From Aliidiomarina iranensis (lineage in GTDB: Bacteria; Pseudomonadota; Gammaproteobacteria; Enterobacterales; Alteromonadaceae), in NCBI RefSeq assembly GCF_003987135.1, contig NZ_PIPJ01000008.1:1-64000 (forward strand): a stretch of 64,000 nucleotides of DNA, in the 5' to 3' direction. This document shows, piece after piece, positions 16,963-26,949 of this stretch (position 1 is its first letter; every line of letters begins with the position of its first letter). Below the pieces are notes generated by a model. It saw only the letters and a program-made list of their open reading frames with translations, did not search any database and was not told where the DNA came from. The position numbers were made by a program, and so were the translations under genes.

Positions 16963-19566
16963 TTACAGCGCACTCTCAAGCCAATGTTTGGCAGCTGCTA
17001 ACGCAGCATCTAAATTTTCAGGTTGGGTGCCACCAGCTTGAGCCATATCTGGCCGGCCACCACCTTTGCCACCAACTTTTTCGGCAGCTACATTTACTAG
17101 GTCACCCGCTTTAACTTTACCGGTTAAATTCTTCGTAACCCCAACGATTAAACTTACCTTATCGTCTTGGCGGAGGCCGAGTACAACAATACCCTCGCCA
17201 ATTCGATTTTTCAGATCGTCAACCATTTCGCGCAAAGCCTTAGCTTCTGTATTGTGAACTTCCGCTACAATAACTTTAACGCCGTGTATCTCACTTGCGG
17301 TATCCAGTAAAGATGCGCCAGCTTGTGCAGATGCTTGCTTTTGCAACTCCGCAAGATCTTTCTCTAGTTGTTTTTGCTTTCCTAGCAGCAACTCAATACG
17401 ATCCGCTAATGCGCTGGGATCACTCTTTAATAAGCTTGCCGCAGTTAAAAGCTTCTGTTGCTGAGCTTGTGTATAAGCTACTGCACCCGCCCCTGTAACC
17501 GCATCAATACGGCGAATACCCGATGCAATTCCAGATTCAGCAACAATGCGAAAACTACCTATATCACCCGTGCGCTCAACGTGAGTACCACCACAAAGTT
17601 CCAACGAGTAATCGCTCATTTGAACGACACGCACGTTATCCGCATATTTTTCGCCAAATAACGCCATTGCACCGCGTGCTTTGGCTTCTTCCAAAGGCAA
17701 TACATCGGTTGCCAACGGGCTATTCAAGCGAATTTGCTCGTTCACCTGTGTTTCAATCGCTTGTAACTCGGCATCGGTAACCGGTTGTGGATGGGCAAAA
17801 TCGAAACGTAAGCGCTGTTCATTTACCAACGAACCTTTCTGAGCAACATGATCACCCAAAATATTTCGCAGTGCAGCATGAATCAGGTGAGTAGCTGAGT
17901 GGTTACGCCGAATCGCCCAGCGCCTTTCATCATCAACCACAGCAAGCACGGTATCGCCTACCCGCAGATCGCTATCAGCGGTGCCATGGTGGCCAATAGC
18001 CTTACCAATATACTGAGTATCCGCCACGGTATAAACCGGTTCGCCGGCTACTTCGAGCACACCAATATCGCCAACTTGGCCACCGCTCTCGGCGTAAAAA
18101 GGTGAGTTGTTCAATACGATAATACCGGTATCACCTGATTTAAGCTCGCCAACCGATTCCCCGTTGGCAAAAATCTCAACGATTTTGGCTTCACTCTCAT
18201 AGGCACTGTAGCCCTCAAAATCGGAAACTACTTCAGATTGCAAACGTTCATTATAATCGGCACCGAATTGCGAGGCCTGTTGGGCTCTTGCTCGTTGTTC
18301 GGCCATCGCCTGCTCAAAACCCGCTTCATCTAACCCAAAGCCACGTTCGCGCAAAATATCAGCGGTTAAATCGTAAGGAAAGCCATAAGTATCGTACAAT
18401 TTAAAAGCAACATCGCCAGCTAACACGCCTGCTTCGGGTAGTTGCGCCACTTCGTCTTCTAACAAACTCATACCGCGTTGCAAGGTACGTGCGAATTGTT
18501 GTTCTTCCTGCAGCAATGCCTTTTCAATTTGCTTTTGCGCAGCTGCTAATTCTGGGAATGCTTCGCCCATTAAACGGACAAGCTCGGCAACTAACGTATG
18601 GAAAAACGGTTCGCTGGCGCCGAGTTTCGAACCATGGCGCACAGCGCGGCGAATAATACGGCGCAATACGTATCCACGGCCCTCATTCGAGGGTAAAACA
18701 CCATCAGCAATTAAAAAGGAACAGGAACGAATATGATCGGCAATTACACGCAGTGATTGTGCATTTAAGTCATCAGTGCCAACCGCCGCAGCGGCCGCTT
18801 TAATAAGGGCAACAAAGGTATCGGTTTCATAGTTCGAATGCACATTCTGCAATACCGCAGCAATGCGCTCTAAGCCCATACCGGTATCTACTGAAGGCTT
18901 AGGTAGCGGCTCCATGGAACCATCAGCTTGGCGGTTGAACTGCATAAACACCAAGTTCCAGATTTCAATATAACGATCACCATCTTCTTCCGGTGTTCCC
19001 GGCGGCCCGCCCCACACGTCTTCACCGTGGTCATAGAAAATTTCAGAGCATGGTCCACAAGGGCCCGTATCACCCATTTGCCAAAAATTATCTTTAGCGC
19101 CTATCCGGCTAATACGATCGTGAGGCACGCCAATTTCATCAGCCCAAATATCGTAAGCTTCGTCATCTTCTTCAAAAACAGTAACCCAAAGCTTCTCTTT
19201 TGGTAATTGCAGCTCTTCGGTTAAGAACGACCAGGCATACTGAATTGCTTCGCGCTTGAAATAATCACCAAAGCTAAAATTACCGAGCATCTCAAAGAAA
19301 GTATGGTGGCGCGCCGTGTAGCCCACATTCTCTAGATCGTTATGCTTACCACCGGCACGCACACAGCGCTGAGAACTGGTTGCACGCGTATAATCACGCT
19401 TATCTGAGCCCAAGAACACATCTTTAAACGGCACCATTCCCGCATTGGTAAATAGCAGCGTGGCATCATTACCCGGAATGAGCGAAGAACTTTGCACAAC
19501 CTGATGGCCACGCTCAGCAAAGAAATTCAAAAAAGCCGTACGGATCTCGGCGCTTGTCATGCTCAT
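16963..19566 (-). CDS. alaS: Alanyl-tRNA synthetase
   Basis: AlaRS charges tRNA-Ala and edits Ser and Gly mischarging. At 867 residues it has full family length. The class II core starts with [20 protein letters not shown] and holds [15 protein letters not shown]; the editing domain has the zinc motif [12 protein letters not shown] and [11 protein letters not shown]; the C-terminal C-Ala domain ends [10 protein letters not shown]-like ([16 protein letters not shown]). It lies between recX and csrA as in E. coli. Confidence 0.98.
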   Translation of the reverse strand: MSMTSAEIRTAFLNFFAERGHQVVQSSSLIPGNDATLLFTNAGMVPFKDVFLGSDKRDYTRATSSQRCVRAGGKHNDLENVGYTARHHTFFEMLGNFSFGDYFKREAIQYAWSFLTEELQLPKEKLWVTVFEEDDEAYDIWADEIGVPHDRISRIGAKDNFWQMGDTGPCGPCSEIFYDHGEDVWGGPPGTPEEDGDRYIEIWNLVFMQFNRQADGSMEPLPKPSVDTGMGLERIAAVLQNVHSNYETDTFVALIKAAAAAVGTDDLNAQSLRVIADHIRSCSFLIADGVLPSNEGRGYVLRRIIRRAVRHGSKLGASEPFFHTLVAELVRLMGEAFPELAAAQKQIEKALLQEEQQFARTLQRGMSLLEDEVAQLPEAGVLAGDVAFKLYDTYGFPYDLTADILRERGFGLDEAGFEQAMAEQRARAQQASQFGADYNERLQSEVVSDFEGYSAYESEAKIVEIFANGESVGELKSGDTGIIVLNNSPFYAESGGQVGDIGVLEVAGEPVYTVADTQYIGKAIGHHGTADSDLRVGDTVLAVVDDERRWAIRRNHSATHLIHAALRNILGDHVAQKGSLVNEQRLRFDFAHPQPVTDAELQAIETQVNEQIRLNSPLATDVLPLEEAKARGAMALFGEKYADNVRVVQMSDYSLELCGGTHVERTGDIGSFRIVAESGIASGIRRIDAVTGAGAVAYTQAQQQKLLTAASLLKSDPSALADRIELLLGKQKQLEKDLAELQKQASAQAGASLLDTASEIHGVKVIVAEVHNTEAKALREMVDDLKNRIGEGIVVLGLRQDDKVSLIVGVTKNLTGKVKAGDLVNVAAEKVGGKGGGRPDMAQAGGTQPENLDAALAAAKHWLESAL

Positions 19567-19628
19567 AAATACTACCCTGCCTCAAGTTCGAATCTTCGGT
19601 ATATGCTAAATTTTATGGCGCGATCTTC

Positions 19629-20138
19629 TCACAAAATGGCCACTTCGTCATCATCTTCCGCCGCTGCAATCGCAGCATATACTTGCTCTGCGGTGAAGCC
19701 ACGTTGGGCTAAAAACCGCTGGCGTTTAGCCCGTTCTTTTGCATCTAATTGGCGAAAATTACCGGCTTTTGCAAAGCGCCGTTGATAGCGATCTTTGGCT
19801 AGTTCTCGCCAATCAGGCGCGCTAGTGGCAAACACTTCCTCAATTTCCAAATCAGAAAGGCCTTTTTGGCTCATTTCCATACGAATTCGCAAAGGCCCAT
19901 ACCCTTGCTCCACGCGTTGCCGAAAGAAACTTGCCGCGAACCGTTCGTTTGATTGCCATTGGCGTTCTTGCAAGCGTGCTAAAACGCGTTTTATGGCTTC
20001 AACATCGAAGCCTTTGTGTTCAAGTTTACGCCGTAACTCATAATCGCTGTGTTCTCTGCGGCTGAGAAGATCCACAGCCCGATGTTCAATCGAACTCTCA
20101 TCATTCGGATCTTTTGGCGGTTTTGGCACACGATTCAA
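19629..20138 (-). CDS. recX: Regulatory protein RecX
   Basis: RecX binds RecA filaments and inhibits RecA. The 169-residue protein has the three-helix repeats of the family: AVDLLSRREHSDYELRRKL, then GFDVEAIKRVLARLQERQ and FAASFFRQRVEQGYGPLRIR. A basic C-terminal domain ends in an acidic tail (EDDDEVAIL). alaS follows by 62 nt as in E. coli. The expected recA is not upstream; a SIMPL-domain gene lies there, 12 nt away on the same strand. Confidence 0.93.
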   Translation of the reverse strand: MNRVPKPPKDPNDESSIEHRAVDLLSRREHSDYELRRKLEHKGFDVEAIKRVLARLQERQWQSNERFAASFFRQRVEQGYGPLRIRMEMSQKGLSDLEIEEVFATSAPDWRELAKDRYQRRFAKAGNFRQLDAKERAKRQRFLAQRGFTAEQVYAAIAAAEDDDEVAIL

Positions 20139-20150
20139 AAGGTTAACCCA

Positions 20151-20924
20151 CTACTGAAAAATAAATTTCACACTTACCGATACTGATAATTGTTGTTGCC
20201 CTACTTCGGTAGCCGTATCCCGTGTACGCAAGGCCATGGAACGCTCTGCATAAGCCGGCGCGGCCCCATGTTCTACCACTTCATGCACGCGAGCAATAGT
20301 GCGGTTACTCGCCTCAGCCAACTCTCTCGCTTTTTGCCACGCTTGGGCCATGGCATCAGCGCGAGCTTCGGCGTACAACGGAGAAGGGTCCGCTACTTGA
20401 AACTGCACCTGCTCAACACGGCCAATATCCGCCGCCAAGGCTTGATCAATAATTACATCGAAGTTTGCAATATCATCGAGCTGCACTTTCACTGACCGGC
20501 TTACCCGATAGCCCAAAAATTGCTGCTCACCATCACGATAATTATACCGAGGGGAAACATCGAGTTGCCAACTGCTAATATTCTCTCGCGGCACTTGCAA
20601 TCCATCCAGCACCTCTAAAAACGTAAGTGTGGTGTTATCCACGGCCTGCTTAAGCACCCCGAGTTCAGTACCTTCTTCAACAATTACAAAGCTTAAACGT
20701 GCTTGATCTGGAATACCCAAGGCCGAGCCTGTTGCCTGCACTTGCACAGTATCCATCACTGCTGCCGTTCCAGAAGCTTGCCCACTCGATTGCCCACAAC
20801 CTCCGAGAGCCAGTGCGAATAACAGGAGCAAAGAATAAGGTAAAAATTTGTTCACATGTAATGCCTTTCTCGCCTCAACGGGGGCTGCTGCGTTAATACG
20901 CGAACTATGGTAAATCGAATTCAT
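20151..20924 (-). CDS. SIMPL-domain (DUF541) lipoprotein
   Basis: The mature part is a SIMPL/DUF541 domain, a periplasmic or outer-membrane fold of unclear role, related to E. coli YggE: VQVQATGSALGIPDQARLSF, then ISSWQLDVSPRYNYRDGEQQ, YRVSRSVKVQL and LSVSVSVKFIF at the end. A lipobox LGGC follows a hydrophobic run near residues 28-41. ATG at 20924 has a strong AAGGAG site with 6-nt spacing but gives a 27-residue polar extension before the signal. A GTG further in (HVNKFLPY, with AAGG upstream) would give a normal lipoprotein signal. 257 residues from the ATG. Confidence 0.82.
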   Translation of the reverse strand: MNSIYHSSRINAAAPVEARKALHVNKFLPYSLLLLFALALGGCGQSSGQASGTAAVMDTVQVQATGSALGIPDQARLSFVIVEEGTELGVLKQAVDNTTLTFLEVLDGLQVPRENISSWQLDVSPRYNYRDGEQQFLGYRVSRSVKVQLDDIANFDVIIDQALAADIGRVEQVQFQVADPSPLYAEARADAMAQAWQKARELAEASNRTIARVHEVVEHGAAPAYAERSMALRTRDTATEVGQQQLSVSVSVKFIFQ

Positions 20925-21023
20925 GGCCTACTCCTTGGTTATTTCCTAAATTAAGCTTACCAGCAAGATTGCTGCTCACGTAAAGAATGAGCTACAGAGC
21001 AAGATTAAATTACTCCCTTAACC

Positions 21024-22214
21024 TCAATACGCAAAGCTTGCACAATGCCAACCGCCCCCGCCCACGAGCAATGCGCGAGCAGGAACGCTTACTACGCGAT
21101 AATCAGGCAACCATTTTGCCATCAGGTTCCTTGCAATCTCATCACTAGGCAAGCCAAAGCCCGGCATTACAATTAATTTACTTTGCACAGGGCTTCCACT
21201 TTCCTCCGAATCTGCGGCAAGCCGACAGTTTATTCGCAAAAAGTTGACGTAAGAGGCCATCAAAGGCATCCCAGCGATCCGCCGCCGCACACCCGGCCGC
21301 TGTTTAATAGTAACCGCTTCGGCGGCACTTAATCGCGGCGCTCTAGGCAGCGGTAGTTTGTGGATTACAAACGCACGGCCCTGTGCATCAACCGCATCCT
21401 CAAAAAAATCCAAAACGCGCCGACAAGTTGCATAATCTGGGTGGCTAGCATCATCTGTGTAAGCAATTACCACCACACCCGGCGCTAAAAACGTCGCTAG
21501 GTTATCAATATGGCCTCCGGTTTCATCGGCGGCCAAGCGCCCCGGCACCATTAACACTTTATCGATCGCAAACACATCATGCAGCTTTTGCCGAAATTCC
21601 GCCGCGGTTAACCCATCGTTACCTGGCCGGAACAAAATACTGCCCGCACAGGCAATTGCCGTTCCTTCACCGTCGTGGTGCAGGGCACCGCCCTCTAGCA
21701 CCATACTATCGGTTTGTACCCCATCTGCGGGTACACCTAGTTGTGCAGTTAACCAATCGCGCGCTTGAATATCACTTGGATATTGATCATCGATTCCGCC
21801 CCAGCCATCAAACTGAAAGTGCCAAGCTGCCGGCTTCGAGCTAGGCGTGCTAGAACTATTCGCGCTCGAACCACCTGAGTTAACCGCAAGAAAAGGTGCA
21901 CAATCACGCAGCCAAACATCACCATAGCTCACTTCGTGCAAATGAACCGCAAGTGCCGGCGTGAAACTTTGCGCTGCTAACCACTTATTCACAGTGTCTA
22001 AGTGCCCGGGCGCAACTTGCAAATTCACCGGAATATTCGCCGCCGCCAACGCTTGTAACAATAGTAAATATTCATTTTGCACAGCAGCCCACTCATCGGC
22101 GGTTTGCGGCCAAACTTCCTCGCGATATGGCCAGCGCAACCAAAGGCTTTCGCTTTCGCTCCACTCAGTTCGCAACGCTATGGCCGTAGCTTGCTCGATC
22201 GATACACTACTCAT
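21024..22214 (-). CDS. aguA: Agmatine deiminase family protein
   Basis: AguA converts agmatine to N-carbamoylputrescine and ammonia for polyamine synthesis. The 396-residue protein has the guanidino-group-modifying fold: WLRWPYREEVWPQ near the start, MVLEGGALHHDGEGT with the acidic residue, ETGGHIDNLATFL with the catalytic His, and the C-terminal GGGGWHC with the catalytic Cys. The end differs from the common GGGNIHCITQQ form. The usual partner aguB is not adjacent. It starts 5 nt after rluB ends, so both may be one transcript. Confidence 0.88.
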   Translation of the reverse strand: MSSVSIEQATAIALRTEWSESESLWLRWPYREEVWPQTADEWAAVQNEYLLLLQALAAANIPVNLQVAPGHLDTVNKWLAAQSFTPALAVHLHEVSYGDVWLRDCAPFLAVNSGGSSANSSSTPSSKPAAWHFQFDGWGGIDDQYPSDIQARDWLTAQLGVPADGVQTDSMVLEGGALHHDGEGTAIACAGSILFRPGNDGLTAAEFRQKLHDVFAIDKVLMVPGRLAADETGGHIDNLATFLAPGVVVIAYTDDASHPDYATCRRVLDFFEDAVDAQGRAFVIHKLPLPRAPRLSAAEAVTIKQRPGVRRRIAGMPLMASYVNFLRINCRLAADSEESGSPVQSKLIVMPGFGLPSDEIARNLMAKWLPDYRVVSVPARALLVGGGGWHCASFAY

Positions 22215-22219
22215 ACTGC

Positions 22220-23317
22220 TTACTTCTTCCCACTACCCGATGTATTTTGCGCTTGCCCTTGATGTTGCCGTTGTGGCCGGCCTTTACCTTGCCCTTTGCC
22301 ACTATGCTTACCTTGATGCTTGCCATGATTTTTGCCGCGTGCTGCTGGCTTGCGATCTTGCCGTGCGCCATCTTGTCCCGTGCCCTCGTTGCGTTCTTCG
22401 CTGCGTTTCACATTCCGTGAATGCTCGCGGGCACTGATTGAATCCGAACCAGCGGATAATCGGCGGCCACCTCGGCCTACCGGATTCTCCTTTCGATGCC
22501 GCATACTGCCACGGCGCGCTTGCTTTAATTGCCGGCGCTGCTCTTCATCGGTAATTACCGGTGCCGATTCAATCAGTGGTAACTCCACCAAGCGCCGTAA
22601 ATAATTTACTTGCTCGGTTTGCAACTCCATCCAGCCGCCCTGCACCAAGCCCTTCGGCAACAATAAATCGCCCATGCGAACACGCATCAAGCGGCTCACG
22701 GTGCAACCTTGTGATTCCCATAAGCGCCGAACTTCTCGGTTTTTACCCTCAGTTAGAATCACATGGAACCACTGGTTCATGCCTTCGCCACCACGGCGTT
22801 TAATCTTCTTAAACTTTGAAACGCCGTCTTCTAATTTCACACCCTTCAACAGCCGTTGAATTTGCGCTTCGCCAACTTCCCCAAACACGCGTACTGCGTA
22901 TTCGCGTTCTACTTCATAGCTTGGGTGCATGAGCCGGTTTGCCAACTCGCCGTCGGTTGTCATTAACAATAAGCCGGAAGTATTGATATCTAAACGGCCC
23001 ACCGCAATCCAACGGGCCGCATTTACATAGGGCATGCGTTCATACACGGTCGCACGCCCCTCAGGATCTTTCCGTGTCACTAGCTCACCTTCCGGCTTGT
23101 GATACACCAAAACACGACATGGCTGTTCCTCGGCATTGCGCACCTTTACGTGATGACCATCAATACGAATATCCGCAGTGGCGGTTACCCGCTCGCCAAG
23201 TGTGGCAACGTGGCCATCAACACGAATTCGGCCTTCGCTAATCATCGTTTCTAGTTCACGGCGTGAGCCATGGCCAGAACGTGCTAATACTTTTTGTAAC
23301 TTTTCGGTGTCTTTCAC
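22220..23317 (-). CDS. rluB: 23S rRNA pseudouridine(2605) synthase RluB
   Basis: RluB makes pseudouridine 2605 in 23S rRNA. The S4 RNA-binding domain is at the N-terminus ([20 protein letters not shown]). The catalytic domain has [20 protein letters not shown] with the active-site Asp. From about residue 260 comes a long basic tail rich in Lys, Arg, Gly, Gln and His, ending [17 protein letters not shown], common in RluB and probably RNA-binding. It overlaps scpB by 4 nt. The place next to scpAB and yciO supports RluB rather than RluE or RluF. Confidence 0.95.
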   Translation of the reverse strand: MKDTEKLQKVLARSGHGSRRELETMISEGRIRVDGHVATLGERVTATADIRIDGHHVKVRNAEEQPCRVLVYHKPEGELVTRKDPEGRATVYERMPYVNAARWIAVGRLDINTSGLLLMTTDGELANRLMHPSYEVEREYAVRVFGEVGEAQIQRLLKGVKLEDGVSKFKKIKRRGGEGMNQWFHVILTEGKNREVRRLWESQGCTVSRLMRVRMGDLLLPKGLVQGGWMELQTEQVNYLRRLVELPLIESAPVITDEEQRRQLKQARRGSMRHRKENPVGRGGRRLSAGSDSISAREHSRNVKRSEERNEGTGQDGARQDRKPAARGKNHGKHQGKHSGKGQGKGRPQRQHQGQAQNTSGSGKK

Positions 23318-23919
23318 GGGTTTTCTTCCTTATTTGTGCCACGCTCCCGCGTGTCATTAGTATCTGCTGCACTTTCCAAGTCGAGCTCAAGCTCAGGCCG
23401 AGGTTGTGCTAAAGCCGGTAAATCAGCCACAGATTGTAGCGAAAAATAATCTAAAAATGCTTTCGTTGTTGCATAGAGCGCGGGCCTTCCCGGCACTTCT
23501 TTGTGGCCTACTACTTTTACCCAGCCCCGTTCTTGCAACGTTTTCATAATTTGTGTGCTTACCGAAACACCACGCACAGCCTCAATTTCACCGCGTGTTA
23601 CCGGTTGCCGCCAAGCGATTAAAGCCAAAGTTTCAAACAATGCCGCCGAATATCGGGGCGCGCGATCTGGCCACATATTAACCAATGCCGGGCCTAATTC
23701 CGAGCGTGTTTGGAAACGATACCCCGAGGCTACTTCTACCAGCTCAATCCCGCGTTCCCGGTAATCATCTTTCAATTCATCCAGTACTTGCCGAAGCCGT
23801 GGCCGATTCAAGCGATAATCTGCAAGCACGCCACCAAGCAGTTGATCCAGAGTAACGGGTGCTTCAGCTGCAAACACGGCCGCTTCTACCAGTTGCTTTA
23901 ATTGTTTATCTGCAATCAT
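23314..23919 (-). CDS. scpB: Segregation and condensation protein B
   Basis: ScpB is a kite protein that dimerises through winged helices and clamps ScpA on SMC. The 201-residue product has [19 protein letters not shown] at the start and [39 protein letters not shown] and [18 protein letters not shown], the conserved core. An acidic tail follows. It is 5 nt after scpA. No smc or mukBEF gene is in the window. Confidence 0.95.
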   Translation of the reverse strand: MIADKQLKQLVEAAVFAAEAPVTLDQLLGGVLADYRLNRPRLRQVLDELKDDYRERGIELVEVASGYRFQTRSELGPALVNMWPDRAPRYSAALFETLALIAWRQPVTRGEIEAVRGVSVSTQIMKTLQERGWVKVVGHKEVPGRPALYATTKAFLDYFSLQSVADLPALAQPRPELELDLESAADTNDTRERGTNKEENP

Positions 23920-23924
23920 GCCAA

Positions 23925-24749
23925 TTAACCCTCGGCTCTATGCTCTGTTGCGCCTGCGGTTGATTTGCTAACAACATAAATCACTGAATATGATTCAGCC
24001 TGAGTAAGCGCGATCAAACCCTCTTTATTGAGCTCTAAAATTGCCAAAAAGCTTACAACAACGCCGGATCGCCCTTCATTTGTTTCGAAAAGCTGCGAAA
24101 ACTCAATTCTGGTATTCGTTTGCAGCTTCTCAAGTATTCGGCTCATACGCTCACGCGTAGAAAGCGCTTCACGTTTCACTTGGTGATGGGCTTGCACATC
24201 CACTAGTTGCATCACTTTTAGCAGCGCTAAACTTAACTCCTCTAGGCTTACCTCTGGCGGCGCATGGCCTGCCAAATCGCGTGCATCCGTATCAGCGTGA
24301 GCAATAAAGTAATCGCGCTCTTGCTGCGGTTGCATATCGAGTTCATGGGCACCACTGCGCACGATTTCATATTCTTTTAAGCGCCGAACCAACTCAGCGC
24401 GCGGATCTTCCTCTTCATCTTCATCGCTGGCTATCTTGGGCAACAACATGCGGCTTTTGATTTCTGCTAACATCGCTGCCATCAATAAATAATCAGCCGC
24501 TAGCTCTAACTTCATTTCCCGCATCATATCCACATACACCATGTATTGCTCGGTAATACGGAGAATGGGTAAATCAAGAATGTCCATTTTTTGCTTGCGA
24601 ATCAGATACAGCAATAAATCCATCGGCCCAGAGAATAAATCCAGCATCAATTCCAGGGCTTCCGGGGGAATATATAAATCCTCCGGTTGTTCAAAAACCG
24701 GTTCGCCCCGCACAAAGCCTAAGGGTAAGGATTGCTGCTCAGTAACCAA
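23925..24749 (-). CDS. scpA: Segregation and condensation protein A
   Basis: ScpA is the kleisin that bridges SMC heads. The 274-residue protein has FSGPMDLLLYLIRKQKMDIL after about 40 residues, ITEQYMVYVDMMREMKLELA and EYLLMAAMLAEIKSRMLLP-like sequence (ADYLLMAAMLAEIKSRMLLP). The C-terminal winged helix has VVSFLAILELNKEGLIALTQ. The presence of scpAB implies an SMC-type condensin, unlike MukBEF of enterobacteria. Confidence 0.95.
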   Translation of the reverse strand: MVTEQQSLPLGFVRGEPVFEQPEDLYIPPEALELMLDLFSGPMDLLLYLIRKQKMDILDLPILRITEQYMVYVDMMREMKLELAADYLLMAAMLAEIKSRMLLPKIASDEDEEEDPRAELVRRLKEYEIVRSGAHELDMQPQQERDYFIAHADTDARDLAGHAPPEVSLEELSLALLKVMQLVDVQAHHQVKREALSTRERMSRILEKLQTNTRIEFSQLFETNEGRSGVVVSFLAILELNKEGLIALTQAESYSVIYVVSKSTAGATEHRAEG

Positions 24750-24800
24750 ATGCTGTTTCCTAATTAGTTATCTTGTTGGCTCAAAAGAACCCTGTTCAAT

Positions 24801-25421
24801 TCAACTAAAACGGCTTGGATCGCCCTCACCTACGCGAATAATTTCCACTTCATCATCCACCAAATCAACCACTGTAGTGGGCTTTTCCATTAAATGGCCA
24901 CCATCAATAATTAAATCCACTAACTTTTCTAAGCGTAGGCGAATTTCGTAAGGATCAGGCTCTGCAAACTCTTCGTTTGGAAAAATCATCGTGGTCGACA
25001 TCATCGGCTCGCCCAACTCCGCCAACAAAGCTTGGGCGATATCGTTGTCTGGCACCCGCAAGCCGATCGTTTTTCGTTTTGGATTCATTAACCGTTTCGG
25101 TACTTCTTTCGTCGCCATTAACACAAAAGTATAGGGACCAGGCGTATTATTCTTGATTAATCGAAATGCTTGGTTTCCTACTCGCGCATAAACTGAAAGC
25201 TCCGATAAATCACGGCACATCAGGGTAAAGTTATGTTCTTTCCCGAGTTGGCGAATAGTTAAAATTCGTTCTACCGCATCTTTATTTTGTAACTGGCAAC
25301 CAATACCGTAGCCGGAATCTGTGGGATACACGACCACGCCACCCTTGCGGACAATATCAGCCGCTTGCACTATTAATCGATGCTGTGGATTTTCCGGATG
25401 GATTTGAAAAAACTGGCTCAT
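24801..25421 (-). CDS. L-threonylcarbamoyladenylate synthase-type protein (YciO family)
   Basis: YciO proteins share the Sua5/TsaC fold, which forms threonylcarbamoyl-AMP for tRNA t6A; the exact role of YciO is debated. From ATG at 25421, with GAGG upstream, the protein is 206 residues. It has KGGVVVYPTDSGYGIGCQL, the binding-site segment TLMCRDLSELS, GPYTFVLMATKEVPKR, KRKTIGLRVPD and MMSTTMIFPNEE. An earlier in-frame start would overlap the upstream gene by 37 nt and has no better site. It lies 2 nt after rnm. Confidence 0.9.
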   Translation of the reverse strand: MSQFFQIHPENPQHRLIVQAADIVRKGGVVVYPTDSGYGIGCQLQNKDAVERILTIRQLGKEHNFTLMCRDLSELSVYARVGNQAFRLIKNNTPGPYTFVLMATKEVPKRLMNPKRKTIGLRVPDNDIAQALLAELGEPMMSTTMIFPNEEFAEPDPYEIRLRLEKLVDLIIDGGHLMEKPTTVVDLVDDEVEIIRVGEGDPSRFS

Positions 25422-25423
25422 CC

Positions 25424-26302
25424 TTACATTCCTCTTATCTGGAGCGGCCAATCGTGCCACACCGGTGTGAGTTCATTCGGCATTGTTAAATTACGCCCCA
25501 ACTCACGGTAGCGCCCTGGATAATGAAAATCTGAGCCTGCCGATGCTAATAGCTCGTATTCTAGCGCTAATTCCGTGAGCCATCGGCGCTGCTCTGGGTT
25601 TTGCTGGCTACTGATTACTTCCAGCGCTTGGCCGCCATCATCTTTAAATTCGGTAATTAACCGCCGTAACCACTTGTTACTCAAATCATACGCTAATGGG
25701 TGGGCAATGCTGGCAACACCGCCAGCAGCATTTATCACGGCTACTGCCTCACTCATCAAACACCACTGGGGCTTTTCGTAGGCGCACTGGCCCTTTCCTA
25801 AGTACTTTTCAAAGGCATTTTGCACCGAATTACAATAGCCATGGGCAAATAGCGCTTCTGCATAGTGCAGGCGCGTTACCACCTTAGCGGTAGATTCAGA
25901 GTTCAGCTCCGGCCTTGAGTCCGGCCTCGGTGTGGGCAACACATCGGCCGCAACCCCTTGCTTTACAAGTTTGGCATGAATGGCTTCCGAACGTTGATGC
26001 CGCCGCTCACGTTGTTCCGCAAGCAACCGAACAATTGCTGGATGCTCAAGGTCAAACTGCCAACCTAAAATATGGATTTCAAAACCTTCCCAAAGCGTGC
26101 TGAATTCAACCCCGGGAATCAATTGCAAGCGCGCTAAACGTTGCTCTTCGCGGGCTTTCTTTGCCGCATAAAAGCCACTCACAGAATCATGGTCGGTAAT
26201 GGCTAATACATCGATTTGCATTACCCCAGCTCGCATCACCATTTCTGCAGGCGTGAGTGCCCCATCAGAGGCCGTGGTATGGCAATGTAAATCAATTTGC
26301 AT
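25424..26302 (-). CDS. rnm: PHP-domain phosphoesterase, RNase AM/YciV family
   Basis: Rnm (YciV/TrpH) is a PHP-family enzyme; in E. coli it trims the 5' ends of 23S, 16S and 5S rRNA. Metal-binding motifs are present: DLHCHTTASDGALTP at the N-terminus, AITDHDSVSG, PGVEFST, IAHPLAY and SAGSDFHYPG. ATG at 26302 has GGAGG 7 nt upstream, which decides it over a GTG two codons earlier. The 292-residue product opens the rnm-yciO-scpA-scpB-rluB run and is divergent from trpL, as in E. coli. Confidence 0.92.
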   Translation of the reverse strand: MQIDLHCHTTASDGALTPAEMVMRAGVMQIDVLAITDHDSVSGFYAAKKAREEQRLARLQLIPGVEFSTLWEGFEIHILGWQFDLEHPAIVRLLAEQRERRHQRSEAIHAKLVKQGVAADVLPTPRPDSRPELNSESTAKVVTRLHYAEALFAHGYCNSVQNAFEKYLGKGQCAYEKPQWCLMSEAVAVINAAGGVASIAHPLAYDLSNKWLRRLITEFKDDGGQALEVISSQQNPEQRRWLTELALEYELLASAGSDFHYPGRYRELGRNLTMPNELTPVWHDWPLQIRGM

Positions 26303-26487
26303 GAGCACGCCTCCATGTATAGTTGCTAGTAGTGATGTAAGTAAGGTTAGCAGTGTGTTTTACAGTATAATTAATAACAAAATTCATAGCGTTATCATAC
26401 GCCCTTTGCACACACAAAACCATTATTGTGCCCGCCTGTCAGGTTACTGTTCGCGCAAATTTCTTGTCGCGATCTTGTCTGGCCCTT

Positions 26488-26517
26488 GTTCTGGTGTGTT
26501 TAGTTCTAGTGTGCTCA
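26488..26517. repeat. 15-bp tandem repeat, two copies
   Basis: GTTCTGGTGTGTTTA (26488-26502) and GTTCTAGTGTGCTCA (26503-26517) differ at three positions. A third, weaker match (GTTCTGTACTACTCG) follows. Confidence 0.7.
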
Positions 26518-26588
26518 GTTCTGTACTACTCGCATACAACTCGCGTTCAACTCATTCTCCAAGGTTTCACAGCTTTTTGAAAAACCTA

Positions 26589-26617
26589 TTGACAGATTTT
26601 AGCGCTGCCGTTATCGT
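26589..26617 (+). promoter_or_regulatory. Candidate trp operon promoter
   Basis: TTGACA (26589-26594) and TATCGT (26612-26617) with 17-nt spacing. The -35 box is perfect, the -10 box matches four of six. It would give a leader of about 220 nt before trpL, longer than in E. coli, so a nearer promoter is possible. Confidence 0.4.
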
Positions 26618-26652
26618 TCACCTATTAATTTTTGCATACAACTTGCATGCTC

Positions 26653-26697
26653 TTGTAAACGCACAGTTTGTAAACATTCGTTTTGTAATTGTTTGTG
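26653..26697. repeat. 15-bp tandem repeat, three diverged copies
   Basis: TTGTAAACGCACAGT, TTGTAAACATTCGTT and TTGTAATTGTTTGTG are contiguous at 26653, 26668 and 26683. The first 6-8 bases are conserved, the rest decayed. Confidence 0.7.
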
Positions 26698-26708
26698 CTT
26701 TGAAGTTT

Positions 26709-26750
26709 CGCAACAATTTTCGAGCAACAATTTTTCGAACAACAATGTTT
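26709..26750. repeat. 15-bp tandem repeat, three copies
   Basis: CGCAACAATTTT, CGAGCAACAATTTTT and CGAACAACAATGTTT are contiguous. The shared part is CAACAAT. It ends about 90 nt upstream of trpL. Confidence 0.7.
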
Positions 26751-26839
26751 CCCATTACAAAAGCATCAACGTATACCCTTTAATTTGTAACGAGCCCGCC
26801 AGAAAGGTTGGGGTTAAACTGTTAAGAGAAACGCACAAT

Positions 26840-26896
26840 ATGAACCAATTCGCATCTGTACAACATCATTGGTGGTGGCACTTCCTTCGCGGGTAG
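26840..26896 (+). CDS. trpL: trp operon leader peptide
   Basis: The 18-residue frame MNQFASVQHHWWWHFLRG has three consecutive Trp codons, the hallmark of a tryptophan attenuator. AAGAGAA upstream of the ATG could serve as ribosome binding site. A strong terminator hairpin follows at 26950-26982, then trpE. Ribosome stalling at the Trp codons when charged tRNA-Trp is scarce would favour readthrough; this is known biology of such leaders and inferred here. Confidence 0.95.
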   Translation: MNQFASVQHHWWWHFLRG

Positions 26897-26949
26897 TGGA
26901 TGCGTCTGTGCGCTTTTTATAAAGCAAATTAGAAAACAGAAATTCATTC

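Larger units (their letters stand above)
26303..26839. other. Repeat-rich intergenic region between rnm and trpL
   Basis: About 540 nt with no convincing gene. It contains three separate arrays with a period of about 15 nt (26488-26517, 26653-26697, 26709-26750) and one good sigma-70 promoter candidate. I see no sequence like the E. coli TrpR operator. Confidence 0.6.

Noticed and set aside
26589-26839. TrpR operator
   Set aside because: No palindrome resembling the E. coli CTAGTTAACTAG site is present.
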